Shown: positions 1 to 7,038, numbered from the stretch's first letter. The stretch is DNA of 9,589 bases from Lachnospiraceae bacterium (GCA_024697505.1 JAILFQ010000275.1:1-9589), one strand, 5' to 3'. Notes: generated from the letters alone by a model not told the origin. A program made the numbers and translations.

Positions 1-826
1 TGTATTTGCCGTTTACAGGATATGTTCTTGTAATATCCGCATTGTAGCCTTCATATCTGGCGCCAAGGTCCAAAAGGATAAGGCTTCCGTCTTCCGCTGT
101 ACAACGGTTGGTTTCGTAGTGCATCATTGTTCCGTTAATTCCGGAACCTGCAATCGTATTAAACGCAGTATGCTCTGCCCCAAGCATGTGGATCATGTAC
201 TCAAATTCCGCCTGTACCTGGTATTCCTTCATTCCCGGATGGAGCTTTCTGAGAACGTGAAGAAGGGAGTCCTTTGTAATTTCAATTGCTTTCTTTGTAA
301 GCTTAACTTCTTCCTCGTCCTTATTCATTCTGAGGGAAGAAACTATAGGGCTTAAATCTTTAAGGTTAAGTCCCGGATACAGCTTTGCAAAATCCAGTCC
401 CTGTACAAGATTAAAGTCCGGAAGATCGCACTTTCTGTGGCGGTAGAGGTCAAAGTAAACATTTGCAATATCATGTCTGGTAATTGCTACGTCTACAACC
501 CTTTCAAAAGTGTCTGTATAGTAAACATCATTAATTCCCGTTATCTCTTTTGCCTCATCGGAAGTGACCATTTTTCCGGTCCATCTTTCGGCACTCGGGT
601 CCGCCTCTTCAATAAAGAGCTTTTCTGCTGTAGTGCCTTTGCTCTTTTCAAGGAAGAGCACCATGTTTTCTCTGCGAAGGCCGGTAAGATAAAAGAAATT
701 TCTGTTAGCCTCCATATCAAAATATGTATCTGAACTTATATGATTTTCTATTCCGGAAAAAAGGATGAGAATACTGTTATCTTCCATCTTTTCCAAAAGT
801 GCTTTTCTTCTGCTTATGTAACTCAT
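1..826 (-). CDS. pepP: Xaa-Pro aminopeptidase (aminopeptidase P, M24B), 3' end cut by window edge
   Basis: A cytosolic metallopeptidase that removes the N-terminal residue from peptides with proline in second position. The first 275 residues are present. Residues 1 to about 165 fit the aminopeptidase P N-terminal domain (start MSYISRRKALLEKM, then FFYLTGL near 44-50). The pita-bread catalytic domain follows, with NGTMMHYETN (H236) and LLDLGARYEGYNADITRTYP, where D253 and D264 match the first two metal ligands of the family. The remaining ligands (one His and two Glu) would lie beyond the left edge. The ATG at 826 has AAGGAG eight bases upstream. Only 14 bases separate it from the prmA stop, so the two genes are probably co-transcribed. 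The assignment to the M24B family is firm. The exact dipeptide preference cannot be judged. Confidence 0.93.
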   Translation of the reverse strand, partial: MSYISRRKALLEKMEDNSILILFSGIENHISSDTYFDMEANRNFFYLTGLRRENMVLFLEKSKGTTAEKLFIEEADPSAERWTGKMVTSDEAKEITGINDVYYTDTFERVVDVAITRHDIANVYFDLYRHRKCDLPDFNLVQGLDFAKLYPGLNLKDLSPIVSSLRMNKDEEEVKLTKKAIEITKDSLLHVLRKLHPGMKEYQVQAEFEYMIHMLGAEHTAFNTIAGSGINGTMMHYETNRCTAEDGSLILLDLGARYEGYNADITRTYPVNGKY

Positions 827-840
827 TTTAATGTCTCCTT

Positions 841-1875
841 CTAACGCTCTTTAGCAGCCTTTTTGGCAACAAAAGCAACCCAATCGTTTAAGGTAAGCTT
901 TTCCACAATTTCGAAGCCGTTTGAAACAAGTGCTTCGTTAACCGCATCTGCCTTTGTATTTATTATTCCGGAACTTATAAATAGGCTGTCTTCCTTCATA
1001 AATTCTCCCGCAACAGCGGAAAGAGGAATGATAACATCCGCAAGAATATTGGCAACAACAATGTTAAAATCGTTACCGTAAAGTTTTCTCGCTTTTGAAT
1101 CCTCAAGAACATTGCTACAATAAAAACCACATCCAAGATCTGCAGCGGTAAGAACGTTCATATCGTCTGCGGGGTCCACTCCCGGTGCTTTTTCGGAAAA
1201 AGCGCTTTTTATACCGTTTTGCCCGGCGTTTTCAGCAGAAACTCCAACGGCTATCTCGTCAATGTCTGTTCCGAGAACGTAACCGGCTCCAAGTTTCTTG
1301 GCAACAATGGAAAGTATTCCGCTTCCGCACCCTATATCTATTACTTTATCATTTGCTTTTAAATATTTTTTAAGGGCACATATGCAGAGTTTTGTGGTTT
1401 CGTGAGCACCTGTACCAAAAGCCGTACCCGGGTCGATCTCTATAACCAGGTCCCCGTCTTTTTTGTCCGGCAGCTCGTCCACCCAGGTAGGTTTAATAAT
1501 AATGCTTTCATCAACACGAAAAGGTTTAAAATACTCTTTCCAGTTGTTTATCCAATCCTTGTCTTCCGTTTCGCCAAACTCAAATTTTACATCCGAAACG
1601 TCTGTAAAAGCGGAAAGCTCTTCAAGACCTTCATTTACACGCTTTTTCGTCTCTTCGTCCGGTGTCTCTTCATCCGTATAAAAGCTGATCCTTGTATATC
1701 CGTCGTTTGCAGGAAGCTCCGGAAGAATATCTATAAACATCTTCTTTTTGTCTTCCTCGGATATCTGGAAGTTGTCAACTGTTTCAATACCGTCAAAGCC
1801 AAGTTCCACAAGCATGTTCCCAACAAGATCCGCGGACTCGTTCTTAACGGTAAGAGTTATTTTTTTCCATTTCAT
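841..1875 (-). CDS. prmA: Ribosomal protein L11 methyltransferase
   Basis: SAM-dependent methyltransferase that methylates ribosomal protein L11 in the cytosol. The product has 344 residues. The N-terminal substrate-recognition part starts MKWKKITLTV. FGTGAHETT (153-161), the SAM loop DIGCGSGILS (180-189), the acidic LGTDIDEIAV (201-210) and ANILADVIIPL (275-285) are PrmA hallmarks. It is longer than E. coli PrmA (293 aa), partly because about 25 extra residues lie between NGIK (220-223) and the NILA motif. The start at 1875 has GGGAGG about eight bases upstream. The frame stays open to 1974, but that extension runs through the dnaJ terminator and matches nothing in the family, so I exclude it. 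dnaJ followed by prmA is a common clostridial order, though here a terminator separates them. Confidence 0.95.
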   Translation of the reverse strand: MKWKKITLTVKNESADLVGNMLVELGFDGIETVDNFQISEEDKKKMFIDILPELPANDGYTRISFYTDEETPDEETKKRVNEGLEELSAFTDVSDVKFEFGETEDKDWINNWKEYFKPFRVDESIIIKPTWVDELPDKKDGDLVIEIDPGTAFGTGAHETTKLCICALKKYLKANDKVIDIGCGSGILSIVAKKLGAGYVLGTDIDEIAVGVSAENAGQNGIKSAFSEKAPGVDPADDMNVLTAADLGCGFYCSNVLEDSKARKLYGNDFNIVVANILADVIIPLSAVAGEFMKEDSLFISSGIINTKADAVNEALVSNGFEIVEKLTLNDWVAFVAKKAAKER

Positions 1876-1890
1876 TTGTTTTCCCTCCCA

Positions 1891-1906
1891 TCCGCGTAAA
1901 TGCGGA
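1891..1906 (-). other. Small hairpin in the prmA leader
   Basis: TCCGC (1891-1895) pairs with GCGGA (1902-1906) around a 6-base loop. In the transcript it ends just before the GGGAGG ribosome binding site of prmA. A 5-bp stem is weak and may have no role. It is recorded because it sits between the -10 element and the ribosome binding site. Confidence 0.3.
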
Positions 1907-1917
1907 CATACAAACTC

Positions 1918-1923
1918 ATTATA
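1918..1923 (-). promoter_or_regulatory. Probable -10 element of a prmA-pepP promoter
   Basis: On the minus strand this reads TATAAT, a perfect sigma-A -10 hexamer, 42 bases upstream of the prmA ATG and directly after the dnaJ terminator. No good -35 is found at 17-18 bases (the sequence there is T-rich), and there is no TGn extension. The position makes it plausible as the separate start of a prmA-pepP transcript. Confidence 0.5.
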
Positions 1924-1950
1924 CAACCACGTGTCCCAAAAAGAAAGAAA

Positions 1951-1983
1951 AATATAAAAACAGGGGCACTGCATGTGCCCCTG
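1951..1983 (-). terminator. Intrinsic terminator of the heat-shock operon
   Basis: On the minus strand the sequence is a perfect 9-bp stem CAGGGGCAC / GTGCCCCTG with a 5-base loop (ATGCA), immediately followed by TTTTTATATTTTTC. It begins about 20 bases after the dnaJ stop. A GC-rich stem plus a U tract is the classic Rho-independent form, so most hrcA-grpE-dnaK-dnaJ transcripts should end here. Confidence 0.9.
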
Positions 1984-2004
1984 AGAAAAGGTTAAAATCT
2001 ATAA

Positions 2005-3159
2005 CTATCTGAATATTCTGCGCCTGCCGGTCTTTTCTCCGTCTCCGGTGGAGTCGTCGCCGTTCTTGAATGTGGCTTCAAACTGTTTAAGCAGGTCTTT
2101 TTGCTCGGAAGTAAGGGAATTAGGTACCTGTACCACAAGAGTAACATAATGGTTACCACGAATGTTTTTGTTTCCTATTGCAGGAACGCCCTTATTCTTA
2201 AGCCTTATCTTTGTGTCCGTCTGAGTTCCCGGTTCAACCTTGTAAAGAACATCTCCGTCTACGGTGCTTATCTTAACTTCTCCGCCAAGTGCAGTCGTTG
2301 TAAACTGAATAGGAGCAGTAGAATAAATATCTCTGTCCTGTCTCTGGAAAATAGGATGTCTTGTAACAGAAACCTCAACAAGAAGGTCTCCCCACTCGCC
2401 GCCGTTTTCGCCCGGCTCTCCTTTTCCTCTCATACGGATCATCTGGCCGTCATCAATACCTGCAGGTACCTGAATAGCAAGTTTCTTCTTCTTTGTAACA
2501 TAGCCTTCACCACGACAATCCGGACACTTTTCCTTAATTATCTTACCTGTACCGCGGCAATCCGGACACACCTGAACGGATTGCGAAATACCGAAAATGG
2601 TATTTTGCTGGAATACAACTCTTCCTTTACCACCGCACTTAGGACATGTAGTGGCGCTTGTACCCGTTTTTGCACCTGTTCCCTTACAGGTCGGGCAAGC
2701 CTCTTTGAGATTGATTTCTATCTCTTTCTCGGTTCCGAATACGGCCTCCTCAAATGATATGCGGATACCTGTACGACGGTTTGCACCCTTCATAGGGCCG
2801 TTAGGTCTTGAAGATCTGCCGCCTCCAAATCCTCCAAAGCCGCCAAAAATGTCTCCGAATATATCTCCGAACTGGCTGAAAATATCGCCCATGTCGCCTG
2901 AGAAACCGTAGGAGCCGCCACCGCCGCCCTGTTCAAATGCAGCATGTCCAAACTGGTCATACTGACGGCGCTTGTCCGGATCCGAAAGAATTGCATAAGC
3001 TTCCGAAGCCTCTTTAAACTTCGCTTCTGCTTCTTTGTTTCCCGGGTTCATATCCGGATGGTACTTCTTAGCCAGCACACGATATGCCTTTTTAAGTTCA
3101 TCATCCGTAGCGTTCTTAGAAACGCCAAGGACTTCATAATAGTCTCTTTTATCAGCCAT
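2005..3159 (-). CDS. dnaJ: Chaperone protein DnaJ (Hsp40)
   Basis: Co-chaperone that binds unfolded clients, hands them to DnaK and stimulates its ATPase. The 384-residue protein has the full class I layout. The J domain is at 1-70 with the HPD tripeptide at 34-36. A Gly/Phe-rich region spans about 77-115 with repeated GDIFG-type units. Four zinc-binding CxxCxGxG repeats lie at 155-162, 172-179, 198-205 and 212-219, followed by the C-terminal client-binding domains. The start at 3159 gives the canonical [13 protein letters not shown], with GGAG six bases upstream. A TTG at 3171 would add MEIF, which I consider less likely. The gene is last in the operon, 94 bases after dnaK, in a gap that holds a hairpin and an extended -10 sequence. 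It appears intact. Confidence 0.97.
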   Translation of the reverse strand: MADKRDYYEVLGVSKNATDDELKKAYRVLAKKYHPDMNPGNKEAEAKFKEASEAYAILSDPDKRRQYDQFGHAAFEQGGGGGSYGFSGDMGDIFSQFGDIFGDIFGGFGGFGGGRSSRPNGPMKGANRRTGIRISFEEAVFGTEKEIEINLKEACPTCKGTGAKTGTSATTCPKCGGKGRVVFQQNTIFGISQSVQVCPDCRGTGKIIKEKCPDCRGEGYVTKKKKLAIQVPAGIDDGQMIRMRGKGEPGENGGEWGDLLVEVSVTRHPIFQRQDRDIYSTAPIQFTTTALGGEVKISTVDGDVLYKVEPGTQTDTKIRLKNKGVPAIGNKNIRGNHYVTLVVQVPNSLTSEQKDLLKQFEATFKNGDDSTGDGEKTGRRRIFR

Positions 3160-3190
3160 AAAAATCTCCAATTACTCCTTTTTTCAAAGG

Positions 3191-3199
3191 ATTATAACA
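3191..3199 (-). promoter_or_regulatory. Possible internal dnaJ promoter (extended -10)
   Basis: On the minus strand this reads TGTTATAAT, a perfect TGn-TATAAT extended -10, 31 bases upstream of the dnaJ ATG. No recognisable -35 precedes it, because the intercistronic hairpin occupies that place. Extended -10 promoters can work without a -35. If active, it would supply dnaJ independently of dnaK transcription and translation. It remains a sequence-match prediction. Confidence 0.4.
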
Positions 3200-3205
3200 C
3201 TTATA

Positions 3206-3228
3206 CCCCCGCCTGTTTGGGACGGGGG
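3206..3228 (-). other. Intercistronic hairpin between dnaK and dnaJ
   Basis: CCCCCG (3206-3211) and CGGGGG (3223-3228) form a very GC-rich 6-bp stem, which two more pairs can extend past a one-base bulge. In the dnaK-dnaJ transcript it is followed by UAUAAG and not by a U tract, so it is not a good terminator in the gene direction. It could be a partial attenuator, an mRNA processing or stability element, or a block to exonucleases that protects the dnaK message. Confidence 0.55.
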
Positions 3229-3253
3229 TTTTGTCTTTAAGTTCTATGATATA

Positions 3254-3712
3254 TTATACTTCTCTGTAGTCTCCGTCAACTACATCATCATTATTTCCGG
3301 AATTTCCGCTTGTCTGACCTGCGTTCATGTCCGGAGCAGGGCCGCCTGCCTGCTGGTTCTGCTGATACATCTTTGCAAATACGGACTGAGCGCTGTTCAT
3401 AAGCTTTTCCTTACCTGCCTTTAATGCCTCAACATCGCTCTCACTGATGGAATCCTGGTTAGCTGTTCTGTCTACAATTTCCTTAAGAGCATCAATGTCT
3501 GCCTGAACTGTGGACTTCTCATTTGCATCCACTTTATCACCAAGCTCGTTAAGAGCGTTCTGAGTCTGGAAAATGATGGAGTCAGCTTCGTTTCTTGCAT
3601 CAATGCCTTCCTTACGCTTCTTATCCTGTGCCTCGTACTCGGCAGCTTCCTTAACAGCCTTATCTATATCTGCTTCGGAAAGGTTGGAACCGGAAGTGAT
3701 GGTAATGTGATT
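3254..3712 (-). pseudogene. dnaK: C-terminal remainder of dnaK, downstream of an in-frame stop
   Basis: This is the rest of dnaK in the same reading frame as the upstream part, from codon 470 to the natural TAA. It encodes 152 residues. It opens [20 protein letters not shown], the family's last beta strand of the substrate-binding sheet followed by the first lid helix. The alpha-helical lid comes next (KKRKEGIDARNEADSI and onward), then a Gln/Gly/Asn-rich tail ending DDVVDGDYREV, similar to the acidic DnaK C-terminus. Nothing else in it is damaged, so any loss is recent or the stop is an error. A GTG at 3532 could be read as a start, but there is no reason to think the lid is made as a separate protein. 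Confidence 0.85.
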
Positions 3713-3733
3713 TTACTTACCTGTTACAAGATA
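3710..3733 (-). other. Lesion cluster in dnaK, including the TAA codon
   Basis: In 24 bp, dnaK codons 463 (TAT, family Asp), 465 (GTA, family Gly), 469 (TAA, family Glu) and 470 (AAT, family Gln) all depart from the usual AKDLGTGKEQ segment, while both flanks are normal. No base is gained or lost. The expected residues come from knowledge of the family. The expected codons are an inference. Confidence 0.75.
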
Positions 3734-5119
3734 CTTAGCGGAAACATTTACGATACCGTTTGCATCAATATCGAATGTAACTTCGATCTGTGGAACACCC
3801 TTTCTTGCAGGTGGAATACCATCAAGACGGAAGGTTCCGAGGGACTTGTTGTCGCGGGCAAACTGTCTTTCACCCTGTACTATGTTAATATCAACTGCGC
3901 TCTGGTTATCTGCAGCTGTTGAGAATACCTGGCTCTTTTTGGTAGGTATTGTTGTATTTCTTTCAATAAGCTTTGTAGCTACGCCGCCGAGAGTCTCGAT
4001 GGAAAGTGAAAGCGGAGTAACATCAAGAAGAAGGATATCGCCCGCACCGGCATCGCCTGCAAGCTTACCACCCTGAATGGAAGCACCGATTGCAACACAT
4101 TCGTCAGGGTTAAGGGACTTACTTGGCTCCTTGCCTGTAAGCTGACGAACCTTGTCCTGAACTGCAGGAATACGTGTTGAACCACCAACGAGGAGAACCT
4201 GGCTGATGTCGTTGTTTGTAAGGCCTGCATCTCTCATTGCGTTCTGAACAGGTACTGCTGTTCTCTCAACGAGGTCGTGTGTGAGTTCATCGAACTTTGC
4301 TCTTGTAAGGTTCATATCAAGGTGCTTAGGACCTTCTGCTGTTGCAGTAATGAAAGGAAGGTTGATGTTTGTTGTTGTCTGAGAAGAAAGTTCCTTCTTA
4401 GCCTTTTCAGCTGCTTCCTTAATTCTCTGCATTGCCATCTTATCTGTGGAAAGGTCTACGCCTTCTGCCTTCTTAAATTCATCAAGCATCCAGTTTGCAA
4501 CCTTGTTATCGAAGTCATCACCACCAAGACGGGTATCACCGTTTGTGGCAAGAACTTCAATTACACCGTCACCGATTTCAATGATGGAAACATCGAATGT
4601 ACCACCACCAAGGTCATAAACCATGATCTTCTGCTCTTTACCGTTATCAAGACCATATGCAAGAGCTGCTGCTGTAGGCTCGTTAATGATTCTCTTAACT
4701 TCAAGGCCTGCGATCTCACCTGCATCCTTTGTTGCCTGTCTCTGAGAGTCTGAGAAGTAAGCAGGAACTGTAATAACAGCCTCTGTTACCTTTTCTCCGA
4801 GATAACTTTCTGCATCTGACTTGATCTTCTGAAGTACCATTGCGGAAATTTCCTGTGGAGAGTACTTCTTGTCGTCAATTGTTACCTTATAATCTTCACC
4901 CATATGTCTCTTAATGGATGATACTGTCTTTTCAGGGTTTGTAACTGCCTGACGCTTTGCAGGTTCACCAACCACACGCTCACCTGTCTTTGTAAAGCCA
5001 ACAACAGATGGTGTTGTTCTGGAACCTTCAGTATTTGCTATAACTACCGGCTTACCGCCTTCCATAACGGCTACGCAGGAGTTTGTTGTACCAAGGTCGA
5101 TACCAATAATCTTACTCAT
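3713..5119 (-). CDS. dnaK: Chaperone DnaK (Hsp70), ended early by an in-frame TAA
   Basis: ATP-dependent cytosolic chaperone. The open part encodes 468 residues, while intact family members have about 610-640. With the remainder at 3254-3712 the frame spans 621 codon positions, which is full length. Visible are [14 protein letters not shown] (phosphate loop 1), [12 protein letters not shown] (168-179), [11 protein letters not shown] (308-318), the LLLD interdomain linker (363-366) and the substrate-binding sheet up to AKYLVTGK. The nucleotide domain lacks the extra segment of Gram-negative DnaK. The start has AGGAGG eight bases upstream and lies 27 bases after grpE. Codon 469, normally Glu, is TAA (3715-3713). 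The product would lose the last strand of the substrate sheet and the whole helical lid, so it is unlikely to be fully functional. Either dnaK is truly broken here or this is a sequence or assembly error. Confidence 0.93.
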   Translation of the reverse strand: MSKIIGIDLGTTNSCVAVMEGGKPVVIANTEGSRTTPSVVGFTKTGERVVGEPAKRQAVTNPEKTVSSIKRHMGEDYKVTIDDKKYSPQEISAMVLQKIKSDAESYLGEKVTEAVITVPAYFSDSQRQATKDAGEIAGLEVKRIINEPTAAALAYGLDNGKEQKIMVYDLGGGTFDVSIIEIGDGVIEVLATNGDTRLGGDDFDNKVANWMLDEFKKAEGVDLSTDKMAMQRIKEAAEKAKKELSSQTTTNINLPFITATAEGPKHLDMNLTRAKFDELTHDLVERTAVPVQNAMRDAGLTNNDISQVLLVGGSTRIPAVQDKVRQLTGKEPSKSLNPDECVAIGASIQGGKLAGDAGAGDILLLDVTPLSLSIETLGGVATKLIERNTTIPTKKSQVFSTAADNQSAVDINIVQGERQFARDNKSLGTFRLDGIPPARKGVPQIEVTFDIDANGIVNVSAKYLVTGK

Positions 5120-5146
5120 TTTTTTATCCTCCTATATTTAAAGAAA

Positions 5147-5884
5147 TTAGTTAGCTACTTTTACCATTGCATGCCTTACCACGCTGTCTTTATACATATA
5201 ACCCTTTTGAAGCTCTTCAACCACAATGTTCTCACCGTAGTTTTCATCTTCCACATGCATTACCGCGTTGTGAAGGTCCGGATTGAATTCCTTTCCGGCA
5301 GCATCCATCGGTGTTATGTGGCACGCTTCAAGGGTTGTAAGCATCTGCTTGTAAATCTTTTCGAAGCCCTGTACAAAAGGCTGTTCCTTATCTTCTTCCT
5401 TAACGGAAGCAAGGCCTCTTTCAAAGGAATCCACAACAGGAAGTATTTTTTCTATTATGTCCTTTGCGCCAAGATCGAACATCTGAGACTTTTCTTTTTC
5501 AGTTCTCTTTCTGAAATTGTCGAACTCTGCCATCTGTCTCATTACCCGGTCTTTAAGTTCGGCAATCTGTTCGTCTTTCTTGTCTTTTTTCTTTTTGAAC
5601 AACATTTCGTCATCCTCTTCTGAAACTTCTTCATTGTCAGCTTCATCGGAATCTTCGGAAGAAGGATCTTCCGCTTCGCCCTTTTTTTTAACTTCTTCGC
5701 TGTCTGCTTTTGAAGCATCTTTACTTCCGGCTTTTTCTTCGCTTCCTGCTTTTGAAGTACCTTCGCAGCTTTCCGTTACTCCCTCGGAAGTTCTTTCACC
5801 TTCAGCTTTTTTGTTCGGGCTTTCATTTACCTCTTCGGATGCGGTATTTTTAACTTCATCCTCAAGTTCTTTGGCATTTACCAT
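5147..5884 (-). CDS. grpE: Nucleotide exchange factor GrpE
   Basis: Dimeric co-chaperone that releases ADP from DnaK and can act as a thermosensor. The product has 245 residues, longer than E. coli GrpE (197). Residues 1 to about 93 are a low-complexity acidic tail rich in Ser, Glu, Asp and Lys. A Lys-rich stretch (97-104) and a long dimerising helix (about 104-135, with MAEFDNFRKRTEKE) follow. The C-terminal beta domain carries the GrpE signature, from FNPDLHNAVMHV at 200-211 to GYMYKDSVVRHAMVKV near the end. It starts 19 bases after the hrcA stop. The ribosome binding site is poor (AGGCAGG about 10 bases upstream) compared with dnaK, which may lower GrpE yield or imply coupling to hrcA translation. 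Confidence 0.96.
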   Translation of the reverse strand: MVNAKELEDEVKNTASEEVNESPNKKAEGERTSEGVTESCEGTSKAGSEEKAGSKDASKADSEEVKKKGEAEDPSSEDSDEADNEEVSEEDDEMLFKKKKDKKDEQIAELKDRVMRQMAEFDNFRKRTEKEKSQMFDLGAKDIIEKILPVVDSFERGLASVKEEDKEQPFVQGFEKIYKQMLTTLEACHITPMDAAGKEFNPDLHNAVMHVEDENYGENIVVEELQKGYMYKDSVVRHAMVKVAN

Positions 5885-5903
5885 TTAAGCTCAGCCTGCC
5901 TTT

Positions 5904-6929
5904 CTATTTTTTATAAAGATCGTCGAGCTGGGTCCTTATAGTTTTAAGTGTGGAAACAACCTTTTCGTAATCCATTCGCTTTGGACCCACAATACCGATC
6001 TTACCCACAACACCTTCGGATAATTCGTAAGTGGCGGTAACGACCGAACAGTCCTTCATGGATTCTACCTGGTTTTCATCACCTATGTAGACTTGAATGT
6101 TATCTTTCTCGTCCACACCGGCATCCTTTTTCATAAGCTCTGCAATCTCTTTCTTCTCCTCAAGTGCGTAAATGAGGTTTCCGGAGTTGTCTGTAAGTTC
6201 CGGATATTTCAACACGTTTGTAACTCCGCTTGCATACACCCTAACCTTATCCTCTTCGGAAATGGCCTGGGCAATGGCATCAAGTACATCCGAAACAATT
6301 CCTGTAAGACCTTCGGCTTTTTCTTTTATCTTTTTAATAATATCCAGATTAATTTCCGAAAGGTCCAGTCCCTGAAGGAAGGTATTAAGAAGAATATTAA
6401 GCTTTAAAACGGCTTCCTGGGAAATTTCTTCGGAAGTTGCTATCATTTTATTCTTAATGATGTTTCCTTCAATTACGATTACTGCAAGCAATTGTTTAAT
6501 ATCCACAGCAGTAAGCTGAATAAACTTTACTTTTCTTGTTCTGTAAACAGGTGTGGAAGCAAGTGCTGTATAGTTTGTGCTTAAAGCCATATACTTTGTA
6601 ACCTGCTCAAGAAGGTTTTCCATTTTATCCGCTTTTTCTATAAGGATATTTTTCATATCCTCAACTTCCTGCTCTTTCTTTTCCATAAGAGCATCTACAT
6701 AGAAGCGGTAGCCCTTGTCGGAAGGAATTCTTCCTGCCGAAGTGTGTGGCTGTATGAGGTATCCAAGTTCTTCAAGATCGGCCATCTCGTTTCTGATGGT
6801 GGCGGAACTTAAATTAAAGTCCTTAAATTTGGAGATTGTCCTCGAACCAACAGGCTCGCCGGTCTCAAGATAATTTTTGATGACCGCAAGTAATATGTTT
6901 ACTTTTCTTTCATCAAGTTCTTCTTTCAT
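5904..6929 (-). CDS. hrcA: Heat-inducible transcription repressor HrcA
   Basis: Dimeric repressor that binds CIRCE and shuts off class I heat-shock genes. In the family its activity depends on the GroE chaperonin. The product has 341 residues, the usual length. The N-terminal winged helix (about 1-75) includes LETGEPVGSRTISK (21-34) and the signature SSATIRNEMADLEELGYLIQ (41-60) with PHTSAGRIPSDKGYRFYVD. The remainder fits the GAF-like and inserted dimerisation domains, with IGIVGPKRMDYEKV near the C-terminus. I use the ATG at 6929. Its GGAGGAG ribosome binding site sits unusually close, with only three bases between GGAGG and ATG. A GTG at 6968 in the same frame lies inside the operator and is rejected. 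First gene of the operon, so it is autoregulated. Confidence 0.96.
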   Translation of the reverse strand: MKEELDERKVNILLAVIKNYLETGEPVGSRTISKFKDFNLSSATIRNEMADLEELGYLIQPHTSAGRIPSDKGYRFYVDALMEKKEQEVEDMKNILIEKADKMENLLEQVTKYMALSTNYTALASTPVYRTRKVKFIQLTAVDIKQLLAVIVIEGNIIKNKMIATSEEISQEAVLKLNILLNTFLQGLDLSEINLDIIKKIKEKAEGLTGIVSDVLDAIAQAISEEDKVRVYASGVTNVLKYPELTDNSGNLIYALEEKKEIAELMKKDAGVDEKDNIQVYIGDENQVESMKDCSVVTATYELSEGVVGKIGIVGPKRMDYEKVVSTLKTIRTQLDDLYKK

Positions 6930-6961
6930 ACTCCTCCGTTCCTTTGCGGATATTTGTCTTG

Positions 6962-6988
6962 TTAGCACTCATTTAATTGGAGTGCTAA
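6962..6988 (-). promoter_or_regulatory. CIRCE operator (HrcA binding site)
   Basis: TTAGCACTC (6962-6970), a 9-base spacer, then GAGTGCTAA (6980-6988). This is an exact match to the CIRCE consensus, with one further complementary base pair outside (6961 and 6989). It lies between the predicted transcription start and the hrcA ATG, so it would be within the 5' leader and cover the start of transcription, the usual arrangement in Firmicutes. Confidence 0.98.
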
Positions 6989-7000
6989 CGGTCTGAAAAT

Positions 7001-7029
7001 AAAATAGCACCGGGCATATGAAATGTCAA
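7001..7029 (-). promoter_or_regulatory. Sigma-A promoter of the hrcA-grpE-dnaK-dnaJ operon
   Basis: On the minus strand TTGACA (7029-7024) is followed by exactly 17 bases and TATTTT (7006-7001). The -35 is perfect, and the -10 matches the consensus at four of six positions. The predicted start of transcription is near 6993-6995, just ahead of CIRCE. This is a vegetative promoter controlled by a repressor, as in other class I operons. Confidence 0.9.
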
Positions 7030-7038
7030 GTGCTATTT
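7002..7038. repeat. Perfect 9-bp inverted repeat enclosing the hrcA promoter
   Basis: AAATAGCAC (7002-7010) and GTGCTATTT (7030-7038) are exact reverse complements 19 bases apart. One arm overlaps the -10, the other abuts the -35, and the spacer is the promoter spacer plus the -35. The inner TAGCAC / GTGCTA core equals that of CIRCE. It may be a second operator with wide spacing. A chance repeat, or a large-loop hairpin in read-through RNA from the cellulase gene, are alternatives. Confidence 0.55.

Noticed and set aside
1402..1899. Plus-strand open frames opposite prmA, dnaJ, dnaK and grpE
   Set aside because: All overlap well-supported minus-strand genes and show only composition-driven sequence with no family motif.
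1876..1974. N-terminal extension of prmA from 1974
   Set aside because: It would translate the dnaJ terminator and the prmA leader. The ATG at 1875 has a good ribosome binding site and the family start.
3206..3232. Intrinsic terminator on the plus strand (stem followed by TTTT)
   Set aside because: It has the right form, but there is no plus-strand gene for it to end, so the T run is probably incidental.
3254..3715. A frameshift in dnaK, or a separate small gene starting at GTG 3532
   Set aside because: Both parts of dnaK are in the same frame and the whole has the normal length, so this is a nonsense codon. The GTG is simply a Val codon within the lid.
3713..3715. Reassigned TAA codon or selenocysteine insertion
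   Set aside because: grpE and dnaK itself end at TAA here, so TAA is used as a stop. Selenocysteine uses TGA, and the family residue is Glu.
6930..6968. hrcA starting at GTG 6968
   Set aside because: The codon lies inside CIRCE, and the added residues match nothing in HrcA. The ATG at 6929 has a GGAGG site.
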